Shown here in pieces: positions 1-6,165 of a stretch of 7,198 nucleotides of DNA (position 1 is its first letter; each line of letters begins with the position of its first letter). Source of the DNA: CADDYX01 sp045809945. GTDB lineage: Bacteria > Verrucomicrobiota > Verrucomicrobiia > Chthoniobacterales > UBA10450. The DNA is taken from the NCBI GenBank assembly GCA_045809945.1, contig JBJMWW010000123.1, positions 1 to 7,198 of the forward strand. Direction: 5' to 3'. Position numbers and translations under genes: made by a program. The notes under the pieces are model-generated. The model made no database searches. It saw only the letters and a list, made by a program, of their open reading frames with translations, and was not told the DNA's origin.

Positions 1-2
1 AC

Positions 3-1199
3 TCCGCGACCGCACTCGGCCTGGTCGGTCTGGTGATCGCCATTCCGGTCGTCGGGCTTTCGCTGCCCGCTGGCCATCTCGCCGACCGAATCAGCCGCAA
101 ACACATCATCGTCGTTTCACAACTGCTCAGTTTCCTCGCTTCGCTCGCACTCGCCTTCGTCTCGTTCAACCATCTGCGTGTTCCGGCGTGGCCGATCTTG
201 CGGAACGCGAATGCATCCCTCACTGCGATCGCCGCCATCTTCGAACGGCACCAACAGACCTTTCATTTCGACGATCTTTCCATTCCGCTGATTTACGCGC
301 TGCTTTTCCTCGGCGGGATCGCGCGCACCTATGCGTGGGCTGCGCGCAGTTCGTTCTTTCCGACTCTTGTCTCGCGCGATGCATTTGCCAATGCCGTCAC
401 TTGGAACAACAGCGCGTTTCAAATCGCATCGGTCGTCGGACCGGCCATCAGTGGCTTCGTCGTCGCGCACATCAGCTTCGCCTGTGTCTACGTGGTCGAT
501 GCCATCGGTTCGTTCGTTTTTTTCCTGCTCATGCTCCCGATCAAACGCGCGCCGCACATGGCGAGACGCGCCGCGGAAAGCACGTGGCGCAGCCTCGCCG
601 CCGGTGTGCGATTCGTTTTCGGCCGGAAGGTAATTCTCGCGACCATCACGCTCGATTTGTTCGCCGTCCTTCTCGGTGGAGCGGTCGCGCTCCTGCCGAT
701 GTACGCCGATCAAATTCTCCATTGCGGGCCGATCGGCCTTGGCTGGATGCGCGCGGCGCCGGCGCTCGGTGCACTCGGCACCGCATTTGCCGTCGCTTAC
801 CTGCCCCCGATGAGACGTGCCGGAGTCATGCTGCTCTGGTGCGTCGCCGGTTTCGGCATCGCGACAATTCTTTTCGGCCTTTCGAAAGCGCTCTGGTTTT
901 CGTTAGCCATGCTCTTCGTTCTCGGCGCGTTCGATAGCGTCAGCGTGATCATTCGCGGGTCAATCGTTCAGCTCGTCACACCGGACGAAATGCGCGGCCG
1001 CGTCACAGCCGTGAACAACATTTTCATCGGCACCTCCAATGAATTCGGCGCGCTCGAATCCGGAATCACCGCGGCGCTTTTCGGTCCGGTGCTCTCCGTC
1101 GTGGGCGGCGGAATCGGAACGATTCTGGTCGTGCTGATCGTCGCGAAACTCTGGCCCGAGATGCGGAAGATTGGAGCGCTCGATCGAACGCTGCGTTGA
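3..1199 (+). CDS. MFS efflux transporter, MFS_3/EntS-like (5' partial)
   Basis: Polytopic inner-membrane transporter of the major facilitator superfamily, probably a proton-driven exporter of a small hydrophobic compound. The frame is open to the left edge of the window. The GTG at 33 is internal to a membrane helix and should not be taken as the start; the true N-terminus (helix 1) lies outside. The MFS motif A is visible at about 72-101 (G-H-L-A-D-R-I-S-R-K). The stretch at 361-460 (PTLVSRDAFANAVTWNNS followed by VVGPAISG) is typical of the MFS_3/enterobactin-exporter group, as is TPDEMRGRV near 982-1008. About 30 residues between the second and third visible helices (roughly 165-285) form a longer loop than I expect for this group. 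It ends at a TGA at 1197-1199. The substrate cannot be told. Family call is confident; subfamily is moderate. Confidence 0.88.
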   Translation, partial: SATALGLVGLVIAIPVVGLSLPAGHLADRISRKHIIVVSQLLSFLASLALAFVSFNHLRVPAWPILRNANASLTAIAAIFERHQQTFHFDDLSIPLIYALLFLGGIARTYAWAARSSFFPTLVSRDAFANAVTWNNSAFQIASVVGPAISGFVVAHISFACVYVVDAIGSFVFFLLMLPIKRAPHMARRAAESTWRSLAAGVRFVFGRKVILATITLDLFAVLLGGAVALLPMYADQILHCGPIGLGWMRAAPALGALGTAFAVAYLPPMRRAGVMLLWCVAGFGIATILFGLSKALWFSLAMLFVLGAFDSVSVIIRGSIVQLVTPDEMRGRVTAVNNIFIGTSNEFGALESGITAALFGPVLSVVGGGIGTILVVLIVAKLWPEMRKIGALDRTLR

Positions 1200-1287
1200 G
1201 AGCAGCGATGCAGCAGCGGCGTGAGGGGCGCCACCCCAAATGCGTGGAGCGACACACGCGCACCGCTACATCACTTCGCAGAGTACA

Positions 1288-1324
1288 ACGCGGATCGCGT
1301 CGCTGTCAGTCTTTTCTTTTTCTT
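1288..1324 (+). terminator. Possible terminator for the MFS gene (weak)
   Basis: A perfect 5-bp inverted repeat, ACGCG-gat-CGCGT (1288-1300), is followed after about 9 bases by a pyrimidine tract with long T runs (1310-1324). A longer-range pairing AGCGAC (1248-1253) with GTCGCT (1299-1304) could bring the stem closer to the T tract. The spacing between stem and T tract is poor for an intrinsic terminator, so this is only a candidate, supported by its place downstream of the transporter stop. Confidence 0.3.
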
Positions 1325-1325
1325 C

Positions 1326-1354
1326 TGTCATGCTGAGCCTGCCGAAGCATCTCT
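1326..1354. repeat. REP-like dispersed repeat (TCATGCTGAGC...CGAAGCATCTC type)
   Basis: The segment begins TGTCATGCTGAGC and ends CGAAGCATCTCT, with ATGCT (1330-1334) and AGCAT (1346-1350) able to pair as a stem. From memory, close variants of this sequence are scattered through intergenic regions of many environmental bacteria. Only one copy is in the window, so repetition cannot be shown here. It sits between convergent genes, a usual place for REP-like elements. Confidence 0.5.
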
Positions 1355-1449
1355 AGAAGAAGCTCCGCGTTGGTTCAGGATTGAGACGCAATGAGCCCCG
1401 CAGGCTGCTAGCGATCGTTCGACGAGGTCAGGAAGACAGCCGCCGGAAT

Positions 1450-2424
1450 TTAGAACGCGACGTGCAGACCGACCGTGCCGTAGGGCGCGCCGCCATCTTC
1501 GTGATAGCGGACGTGCGGCCGGAAAAAATCGAATTGCCGATACGGCTGATAGCCGCCTTCGAGCGCGAGCTTCACACCAGTGACCATTTCCCACTCGAAC
1601 CCGATACCGGTGCGGATTTCGCTGTAGGTCATCCACGCGTTGTTGAGGCGCGGATCGATCAGGCGCGGATCAGGACGAAAATCGCCGAAGTGATCGCCGA
1701 CGCGGAAAGTTTCCTGTTCGATCGTCGCGCCGGCATAGAGCGTGAAATTTCGGGTCGCCGCGTACTCGAGCCGCGGGTTTGGCATCACGGCATTCAGCGT
1801 CCAGCCATCGACAATTTTCCAGCGAAGTCCGCCGCCTGGAAACACCGGATATTTGCCTTCGAAGTTTAGTTCCATGCCGAAGAAAATCTGGAAGTTCGGA
1901 TTAAAGATGTAGCTGCCGCCGACGACGATCGGGACGCGGAACGTGTCCCCATCGAAAGAACCCCGACCCGCGCCGTACCACCCGGGATGCGCTTCGATCC
2001 GAAACAGAAACGAATCGGAAAACTCGCTGTCTATCCCGACGACGAAGTTCGCCGCCTGCAGGGTATCGGGAATCTGTTCGACACTGTCGTTAAAGCCGAA
2101 GTCCCACCGCTCGTAGGCGCCGCCAAGCCGCAGGATGCCGATCTTGGTGCGCGGCGTGAGAATGAAGCTCGTCGCAAAGTCGTTCTCATCGAAATCTTCT
2201 ACGCGCAGATCGCCGAACGCGCCCGTCGGCCGCGTCACATCGCCATCTCCGACGTAGGTCTCGGAAGCCTCGAACTCGAACGAGACTTTCGGCCCCGGAT
2301 TAATTTCGACGATCGGTCCGCCGCTGTTCTTCGAGTCGGTTACGACGTTCTTCGAGTCGCTCGTCCCGGCAAAACTGTTGAGCGCTAGAAGGCAGAGCGC
2401 GGCTGCGCAGAGTCGAAATCTCAT
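1450..2424 (-). CDS. Outer-membrane beta-barrel protein of unknown function
   Basis: A 324-residue exported protein. Residues 1-19 form a signal peptide (MRFRLC, then AALCLLALNSFA with cleavage likely before GT). The mature part is rich in alternating hydrophobic/polar stretches with many aromatic and Gly residues (for example FQIFFGMELNF, FTLYAGATIEQ, IRTGIGFEWEM), as in transmembrane beta strands. It ends in GTVGLHVAF: a terminal Phe after alternating hydrophobics is the classical BAM-recognised C-terminal signature. It resembles the poorly characterised barrels common in Verrucomicrobiota (DUF6268-like), but I cannot confirm the family. A 7-residue repeat containing DSKN lies just after the signal peptide. 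No convincing Shine-Dalgarno precedes the ATG; the gene starts 29 bp after the upstream exported-protein gene and is probably its operon partner. Location is confident, function unknown. Confidence 0.82.
   Translation of the reverse strand: MRFRLCAAALCLLALNSFAGTSDSKNVVTDSKNSGGPIVEINPGPKVSFEFEASETYVGDGDVTRPTGAFGDLRVEDFDENDFATSFILTPRTKIGILRLGGAYERWDFGFNDSVEQIPDTLQAANFVVGIDSEFSDSFLFRIEAHPGWYGAGRGSFDGDTFRVPIVVGGSYIFNPNFQIFFGMELNFEGKYPVFPGGGLRWKIVDGWTLNAVMPNPRLEYAATRNFTLYAGATIEQETFRVGDHFGDFRPDPRLIDPRLNNAWMTYSEIRTGIGFEWEMVTGVKLALEGGYQPYRQFDFFRPHVRYHEDGGAPYGTVGLHVAF
2326..2359 (-). repeat. Short direct repeat, 21-bp period, in the barrel gene
   Basis: GTTCTTCGAGTCG occurs at 2326-2338 and again at 2347-2359, exactly 21 bp apart. 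On the minus strand it encodes two copies of DSKN in the linker straight after the signal peptide, so the repeat keeps frame and adds or removes seven residues. Confidence 0.75.
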
Positions 2425-2427
2425 CAG

Positions 2428-2458
2428 GTTAGGCGTAATCGCAGGCAGCTTGCCTAAC
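2428..2458 (-). other. Intergenic hairpin between two co-directional genes
   Basis: GTTAGGC (2428-2434) and GCCTAAC (2452-2458) form a perfect 7-bp inverted repeat with a 17-base loop. A competing small hairpin GGCA-gct-TGCC lies at 2444-2454. The stem contains the stop codon of the upstream gene (2454-2456) and ends just before the start of the barrel gene (2424). There is no T tract, so it is not an intrinsic terminator; an RNA processing, stability or translation-tuning role is possible but unproven. Confidence 0.5.
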
Positions 2459-3428
2459 GACCGCCCGCCGTGTCACGCCGAAAAAACGTGATCGCTCGTG
2501 AAATGTCTTTCATCATTTGCGACTCAGACGCGACGCGCTCAATTCCGTGCAATCCGGCAAAGGCGTTTGATGAAATCATGTCGCCGCGCCAGACGAGAGT
2601 CGACGGCCTTCCCTCCACGGTCACCGGCCAGAGCTGATAAAGTGTTAGTCCTGCGTAGTAGCCGCCGCTCGAATAATAAAGCGTGTCATAAGCTTGGATC
2701 GCACCGTTCGAAACCGGGTGGTTACCCGATGCACCCATCGTGAGCACCGCGCTGTCTTCCACCTGGAGGAGCTCCCAGTATTTCGAGCCGCCTCCGCCTA
2801 ACGCACTGCCGAGAATTCCAGAGAACTGCTTCTGCAGTTTTGGCTGCTGGCCGGCCATGGCCCGCAGTTCTTCACCCGGACGAATCGGCTGACCGGTGAA
2901 ATCGTAGGGCGGCTGGCCGCCGGCGCCGGAATGAGAGCGGCCGGTCAGCACACCAATCCAGAAGTTCGCAACCGGTCCGGCAAACGTCGCTGGCGCACCG
3001 ATCGGCAGCTTCTTCGCTTCTTCGCGACTGATTTGCAGCTCCTGTGACGGCTTCGTCGTTGCAGTGGCGAGAGCGCGAACGGGCCCGTTGTCCGGCACAT
3101 TCGCGAGGCGCGCGAAGTTTGTTCCCTCAGTGTGAACGAAGACGCGCAGTTCAGGATGACCGGTTGGATTCCAGCGATTCATCGCCGCGATGTGCTGCTG
3201 CGGCGTTCCGGGCGCAACGTAAACGCTCTGCACCGCTCCAAACCGCGGATTACCCATGGGCGGACCGTGCGCCGCCTTGACATCGCTATGGGCGAGCTGC
3301 GTGAGATCTACTGTCGGAAAGACAGAAAAGCCGGCGAGTTCCTGGGCCGGATCGGCCGCGTGTGCCGCGTCAACCAGGCCGAACAGTGAGAGCCCGAGAA
3401 AGACGCGAAAAAGCGATTTCGTTTCCAT
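2454..3428 (-). CDS. Exported protein of unknown function
   Basis: 324 residues from the chosen ATG at 3426-3428, which places a clean signal peptide at the N-terminus (METKSLF, then RVFLGLSLFGLVDAAHA, cleavage likely before ADPAQEL). An in-frame ATG six codons upstream (3446) is an alternative and has a GGAAGG run directly before it, too close to be a good ribosome site. Longer starts to 3536 would run through the divergent ABC gene start and bury the signal peptide, so they are unlikely. The mature protein is soluble-looking, lacks Cys, and has a Gly-rich segment (GILGSALGGGGSKYWE) and Tyr/Gly-rich strands (YDTLYYSSGGYYAGLTLYQLW). I recognise no catalytic motif or domain. It is followed 29 bp later by the outer-membrane barrel gene and diverges from the ABC operon. 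A periplasmic or surface partner of the barrel is one possibility. Confidence 0.75.
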   Translation of the reverse strand: METKSLFRVFLGLSLFGLVDAAHAADPAQELAGFSVFPTVDLTQLAHSDVKAAHGPPMGNPRFGAVQSVYVAPGTPQQHIAAMNRWNPTGHPELRVFVHTEGTNFARLANVPDNGPVRALATATTKPSQELQISREEAKKLPIGAPATFAGPVANFWIGVLTGRSHSGAGGQPPYDFTGQPIRPGEELRAMAGQQPKLQKQFSGILGSALGGGGSKYWELLQVEDSAVLTMGASGNHPVSNGAIQAYDTLYYSSGGYYAGLTLYQLWPVTVEGRPSTLVWRGDMISSNAFAGLHGIERVASESQMMKDISRAITFFRRDTAGGR

Positions 3429-3459
3429 GCCTTGAAGAAGCGTCATCCTTCCGCATCGT

Positions 3460-3475
3460 GCAAGGGCGCGCTTGC
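3460..3475. promoter_or_regulatory. Imperfect palindrome in divergent intergenic region (candidate operator)
   Basis: GCAAGGGC-GCGCTTGC is a 16-bp palindrome matching at seven of eight positions per arm. It sits in the middle of the only 70 bp (3429-3498) separating the divergent starts of the exported-protein gene and the ABC operon. This is where a regulator binding site serving both units would be expected. No convincing -35/-10 pair can be read, so the role is inferred from position and symmetry only. Confidence 0.3.
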
Positions 3476-3498
3476 GAGGTTGCGCCACTCTTTCGCAC

Positions 3499-4476
3499 AT
3501 GAGCGAGGCTGTCATTGAACTCGATCGGTTTGGCAAAAGCTACGGCGATCTCGTCGCCGTGGATGAGCTGACCTTTTCTGTCGAGAAGGGGATGATCTTC
3601 GGATTTCTCGGCGCCAACGGCGCCGGCAAAACGACAACGATCCGCATGCTCTGCGGACTGGTCCGGCCGACGCGCGGCCAGGCTCAAATCGCTGGGTTCG
3701 ATTGCTGGACGCAACGTTCGCGCGTCCGCGAAAAATTCGGCTACGTCGCGCAACGCTTCAGTCTCTATCGCGATCTAACCGCGGAGGAAAACCTGCGCTT
3801 CTTCGGCGGCGCGTCGCGTGTCCCCGCGCACGATCTGCCACAACGCATCGACCGGCTGCTCTCGCTGACTGATCTCAAGGAAAAACGCCACGCGCCTGCC
3901 GGCAGTTTGTCCGGCGGTATGCGCCAGCTTCTCGCGCTCGGTTGCGCGCTGATCCACGATCCGCCGCTGCTCTTTCTCGATGAGCCGACGTCCGGCCTTG
4001 ATCCGGTGCATCGCCAGCAGATTTGGAATTTGCTCTACGATCTGAGCCATCGCGGGATCACGATTTTTGTCACGACCCATTACATGGATGAAGCGGAGCG
4101 CTGCACCGATGTGGGTTTTATTGCCAGCGGTCGTTTGCTCGCGAAAGCGACACCGCGCGGATTGATCCGCAGCTTCAAAGCGAAGGTGCTCGAGATGCAG
4201 GTCGAGCCGGCGATGGAAGCGCTCGCGAAGTTCCGGGAGCATCCGGAAATTCTCGGCGTCTCACTGCGAAGCGGCAGCGTGCGCATTTACAGCCCCGATG
4301 CGGAGAAGCTGGTGCACGATTGGAGACAGCATTGGCCGTTTCCCGAGCTGCAGTGGCGCGATTGCCGTTGGGTCGAACCGGATATGGAAGACGTTTTCAC
4401 CGCCTACTCGCAGGGTTACACCGCGGTGCTTAACCCGATCTGCGAAGGATGCGACATTCCCGCTGACATCGTATGA
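3499..4476 (+). CDS. ABC-2 type transporter ATP-binding protein
   Basis: 325-residue cytoplasmic ATPase driving an ABC-2 (drug/lipid/polysaccharide-type) exporter. From the ATG at 3499: Walker A GANGAGKT (residues 38-45), Q-loop Gln85 in YVAQRFSLYRDLT, ABC signature LSGGM (137-141), Walker B LLFLDE (157-162) with catalytic Glu162, D-loop SGLD (165-168), and switch His194 in TTHYMDEAE. All key residues are intact. The QRFSLY-DLT-EEN stretch and the DEAERC segment resemble the YbhF/CcmA branch. After residue about 220 there is an accessory C-terminal domain (DUF4162-like, ending MEDVFTAYS), then a tail with a CxxC pair (C315, C318). The TTG at 3472 would add nine residues before the conserved MSEAVIELDRF start and is less likely. 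The stop overlaps the permease start by 4 bp (ATGA), which implies translational coupling. Confidence 0.95.
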   Translation: MSEAVIELDRFGKSYGDLVAVDELTFSVEKGMIFGFLGANGAGKTTTIRMLCGLVRPTRGQAQIAGFDCWTQRSRVREKFGYVAQRFSLYRDLTAEENLRFFGGASRVPAHDLPQRIDRLLSLTDLKEKRHAPAGSLSGGMRQLLALGCALIHDPPLLFLDEPTSGLDPVHRQQIWNLLYDLSHRGITIFVTTHYMDEAERCTDVGFIASGRLLAKATPRGLIRSFKAKVLEMQVEPAMEALAKFREHPEILGVSLRSGSVRIYSPDAEKLVHDWRQHWPFPELQWRDCRWVEPDMEDVFTAYSQGYTAVLNPICEGCDIPADIV

Positions 4477-5660
4477 GAGGCGCGAGTTTCAACGCGATCG
4501 GGAGCGTCGCCCGCAAGGAATTCCTCCACATCGTCCGCGACCGGCGTGTCCTGCTCCTGCTCCTGATCCTGCCGCCGGTCTTTACGATTATTTTTGGTCA
4601 CGCATTTGAGGTCGGCGAACCGAAGAACGTTCCGGCGCTGCTCGTGAATCGTGATAACACCGAGCGCACACAACGTTTCGTCGACCTGCTGCACAGCAGC
4701 AAAACATTCGCGTGGCGCGAGCCGAGCGCGAAAGCCAAAGGGCCCGAGGATCTGCTCGGCAATGGCGTTCAAGCGACGATCATTATTCCGTCGGGCTGGA
4801 GCGAGAGCCTGGCCAATGGCGATCCGACTCCGCTCCAGCTTTTTCTCGACGGCAGCGATACCAACACCGCGCAGGCACTCGAAGGCAGCGTCCAAAAAAC
4901 GCTTGGCGATTTTCAGATGAACGAGCGCCAATACATGATCGACGCGCTTCCGCAGGAGGTCTTCGACATGGCGAAGAAACTGCCGGTCGAGGTGCGCAAG
5001 CAATTCGTCTCCGCGATGGAGCCGTGGAAAGAGAACAGCACCGTTCTTTACAATCCGCACTCGCGCTTCATCGAATACGTATTACCGGGCGTGATTGGGC
5101 TGATTTTGCAGCTCATCACCGTCACTCTGATGGCCTGCACGATCGCGCGCGAACGCGAGGCGGGCACGCTCTTTCAGTTAATGGTCACCGCGCTGCGCCG
5201 GCGCGAGATCGTGATCGGCAAGATCATTCCCTATCTGGCCGTTTCGCTGGTCCTGATCGTCATGATCATGTTCCTTACCGCGTGGCATTTTCATGTCCAC
5301 TTCAGCCATCCGGCGATGCTCGCGGTCGTTTGTTTTCTCTTTCTGCTCTGCTCGCTCGGTCTCGGACTCGTCATCTCTGCGATCTCGAAAACGCAGACGC
5401 AGGCGATCCAGTTCTCAGTCTTTTTCCTGCTGCCGGTCTTCGTTTTGTCGGGTGCCTTCGCGCCGGTCGAGCAACTGCCGGCTGCGATCCGCTACATCGC
5501 GGAAGTTTTTCCGCTCACCCATTTCTGCCGCGCCTTTCGATTAGTTAATATGTATCACGCCCCGCTGTCTTACTACGCGCCGAGTCTGATCGTGTTGTCG
5601 CTGGGCGCAGTGCTCACGTTCGTAGGCGCTTCATTTCTACTTAGACGGATCGAACAATGA
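4473..5660 (+). CDS. ABC-2 type transporter permease
   Basis: 395-residue inner-membrane subunit matching the ABC2_membrane_3 / YbhR-YbhS-YhhJ architecture. A cytoplasmic N-terminus carries the ARKEFLHIVRDRR coupling motif (13-25). One transmembrane helix follows (about 26-42), then a large periplasmic domain (about 45-200) and five further helices (about 200-222, 251-270, 282-302, 312-335, 370-388). The conserved cytoplasmic segment AREREAGTLFQLMVTALRRREI lies after helix 2. Only one permease is in the operon, so it presumably acts as a homodimer with the ATPase dimer. YbhFSR-type systems usually have two permeases and a HlyD-type adaptor; no adaptor is adjacent here. The start overlaps the ATPase stop and the stop overlaps the SCP2 start, each by ATGA. 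The substrate is not evident from sequence. Confidence 0.94.
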   Translation: MRGASFNAIGSVARKEFLHIVRDRRVLLLLLILPPVFTIIFGHAFEVGEPKNVPALLVNRDNTERTQRFVDLLHSSKTFAWREPSAKAKGPEDLLGNGVQATIIIPSGWSESLANGDPTPLQLFLDGSDTNTAQALEGSVQKTLGDFQMNERQYMIDALPQEVFDMAKKLPVEVRKQFVSAMEPWKENSTVLYNPHSRFIEYVLPGVIGLILQLITVTLMACTIAREREAGTLFQLMVTALRRREIVIGKIIPYLAVSLVLIVMIMFLTAWHFHVHFSHPAMLAVVCFLFLLCSLGLGLVISAISKTQTQAIQFSVFFLLPVFVLSGAFAPVEQLPAAIRYIAEVFPLTHFCRAFRLVNMYHAPLSYYAPSLIVLSLGAVLTFVGASFLLRRIEQ

Positions 5661-6034
5661 AGCGCGCCCTCTTATTATTGTTCGTCGCGACCTCGCTCTT
5701 CGCCGCAAACCAACGGCCGAGCACCACGCCCCAGGAGGTGTTCGATAGCATGCGCGCCGCTTTTCGTCCTGATAAGGCCGCCGGTCTGCACGCGCGATAT
5801 CAATGGGATATCACCGGTCCGCATGGCGGCCATTGGTGGATCGAAGTCAACGACCGCACCTGCAAGATGGGGCATGGCAAAATTCCGGATCCGAACGTTA
5901 CCTTTGTTGTAAGTGACAACGATTGGGTGGCGCTCTCGAACAAGCAGCTCAGCGGCACCTGGGCCTACATGACCGGCCGGCTGCGCGTGCACGGCAGCCA
6001 GACGATCGCGCGCAAGCTGGACGAGATGTTTTAA
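5657..6034 (+). CDS. Exported SCP2 sterol-carrier-like protein
   Basis: 125 residues. A signal peptide (MKRALLLLFVATSLFA, cleavage near residue 16) precedes a single SCP2 domain (about 24-125). Family features are visible: PQEVFDSMRAAF, then a strand pair around WDITGPHGGHWWIEVND (50-66), the PDPNVTFVVSDNDWVAL stretch (78-93), and the hallmark LSGTWAYMTGRLRVHGSQTIARKLDEMF at the C-terminus. SCP2 domains form a hydrophobic pocket that binds lipids or other apolar ligands. Bacterial single-domain members are usually cytoplasmic, so a signal peptide is unusual and would place this one in the periplasm. Its start overlaps the ABC permease stop by ATGA, so it is probably made in step with the transporter and may receive or present its substrate. 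The domain call is confident; the transport partnership is inferred from gene order. Confidence 0.85.
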   Translation: MKRALLLLFVATSLFAANQRPSTTPQEVFDSMRAAFRPDKAAGLHARYQWDITGPHGGHWWIEVNDRTCKMGHGKIPDPNVTFVVSDNDWVALSNKQLSGTWAYMTGRLRVHGSQTIARKLDEMF

Positions 6035-6047
6035 ACATCATCTCGTC
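6020..6047 (+). other. Hairpin at the 3' end of the ABC/SCP2 operon
   Basis: GACGAGATG (6020-6028) and CATCTCGTC (6039-6047) are a perfect 9-bp inverted repeat with a 10-base AT-rich loop that contains the SCP2 stop codon (6032-6034). No T tract follows, so it is not a textbook intrinsic terminator. It may protect the 3' end of the transcript or take part in Rho-dependent termination. Confidence 0.45.
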
Positions 6048-6103
6048 ATGCAGCCAGTCGAACCGCTCGACGACCCGCAACCGTGAACGCGCCGTCTCCG
6101 AAT

Positions 6104-6165
6104 GGCTAGTGAGACGAAAAAATGTCCGCCTTTAATTACGAACTTTCGTCTACATCTCGTTAGAT
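6104..6165 (+). other. Left boundary of cassette array: core site with attI-like or degenerate attC-like flank
   Basis: A perfect integron core site GTTAGAT lies at 6159-6165 (GTTAGATGA to 6167), the same 9 bases found at the next cassette junction (6608-6616). The four bases before it (TCTC) are also shared. Seven bases upstream of the core is TTTCGTCT (6144-6151), which pairs perfectly with AGACGAAA (6112-6119), as L' and L'' arms would. Where the R'' arm is expected (6104-6110, GGCTAGT) only a poor match to RYYYAAC exists. So the core site is seen directly. Whether the flank is an attI, a decayed attC or a genomic insertion point cannot be decided from this window. Confidence 0.5.

Larger units (their letters stand above)
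1200..1449. other. Convergent intergenic region
   Basis: This is a 250-bp gap between the stop codons of the MFS gene (plus) and the outer-membrane protein gene (minus). It holds a GGGG/CCCC mini-hairpin (1225-1237), a short hairpin followed by a T-rich run (1288-1324), and a dispersed-repeat copy (1326-1354). The small ORFs crossing it show no recognisable protein and look fortuitous. Confidence 0.6.

Noticed and set aside
117..722. 201-residue minus-strand open frame inside the MFS gene.
   Set aside because: It has a highly charged low-complexity composition and lies antisense to clear transporter helices; it is a by-product of GC-rich codon use.
1381..1869. 162-residue plus-strand frame opposite the barrel gene.
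   Set aside because: The minus-strand reading has a signal peptide and a C-terminal OMP signature, so the plus-strand frame is a shadow.
2428..2458. GTTAGGC...GCCTAAC resembles integron core motifs and could be read as an attC.
   Set aside because: The order is reversed (GTTRRRY first, RYYYAAC second) on both strands, the gap is only 17 bases and there are no L arms. It is a simple hairpin between two genes.
3429..3536. Extended N-terminus for the exported protein, starting at 3536.
   Set aside because: It would overlap the divergent ABC gene start and bury the signal peptide behind 36 basic residues without a hydrophobic core.
4712..5548. 278-residue plus-strand frame inside the permease gene.
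   Set aside because: Arg/Ala/His-rich translation with no domain; it overlaps the well-supported permease completely.
6035..6158. Integron Pc-like promoter ahead of cassette 1.
   Set aside because: The stretch is relatively AT-rich near 6117-6140, but I could not find a -35/-10 pair with acceptable match and spacing, so it is not listed as a feature.
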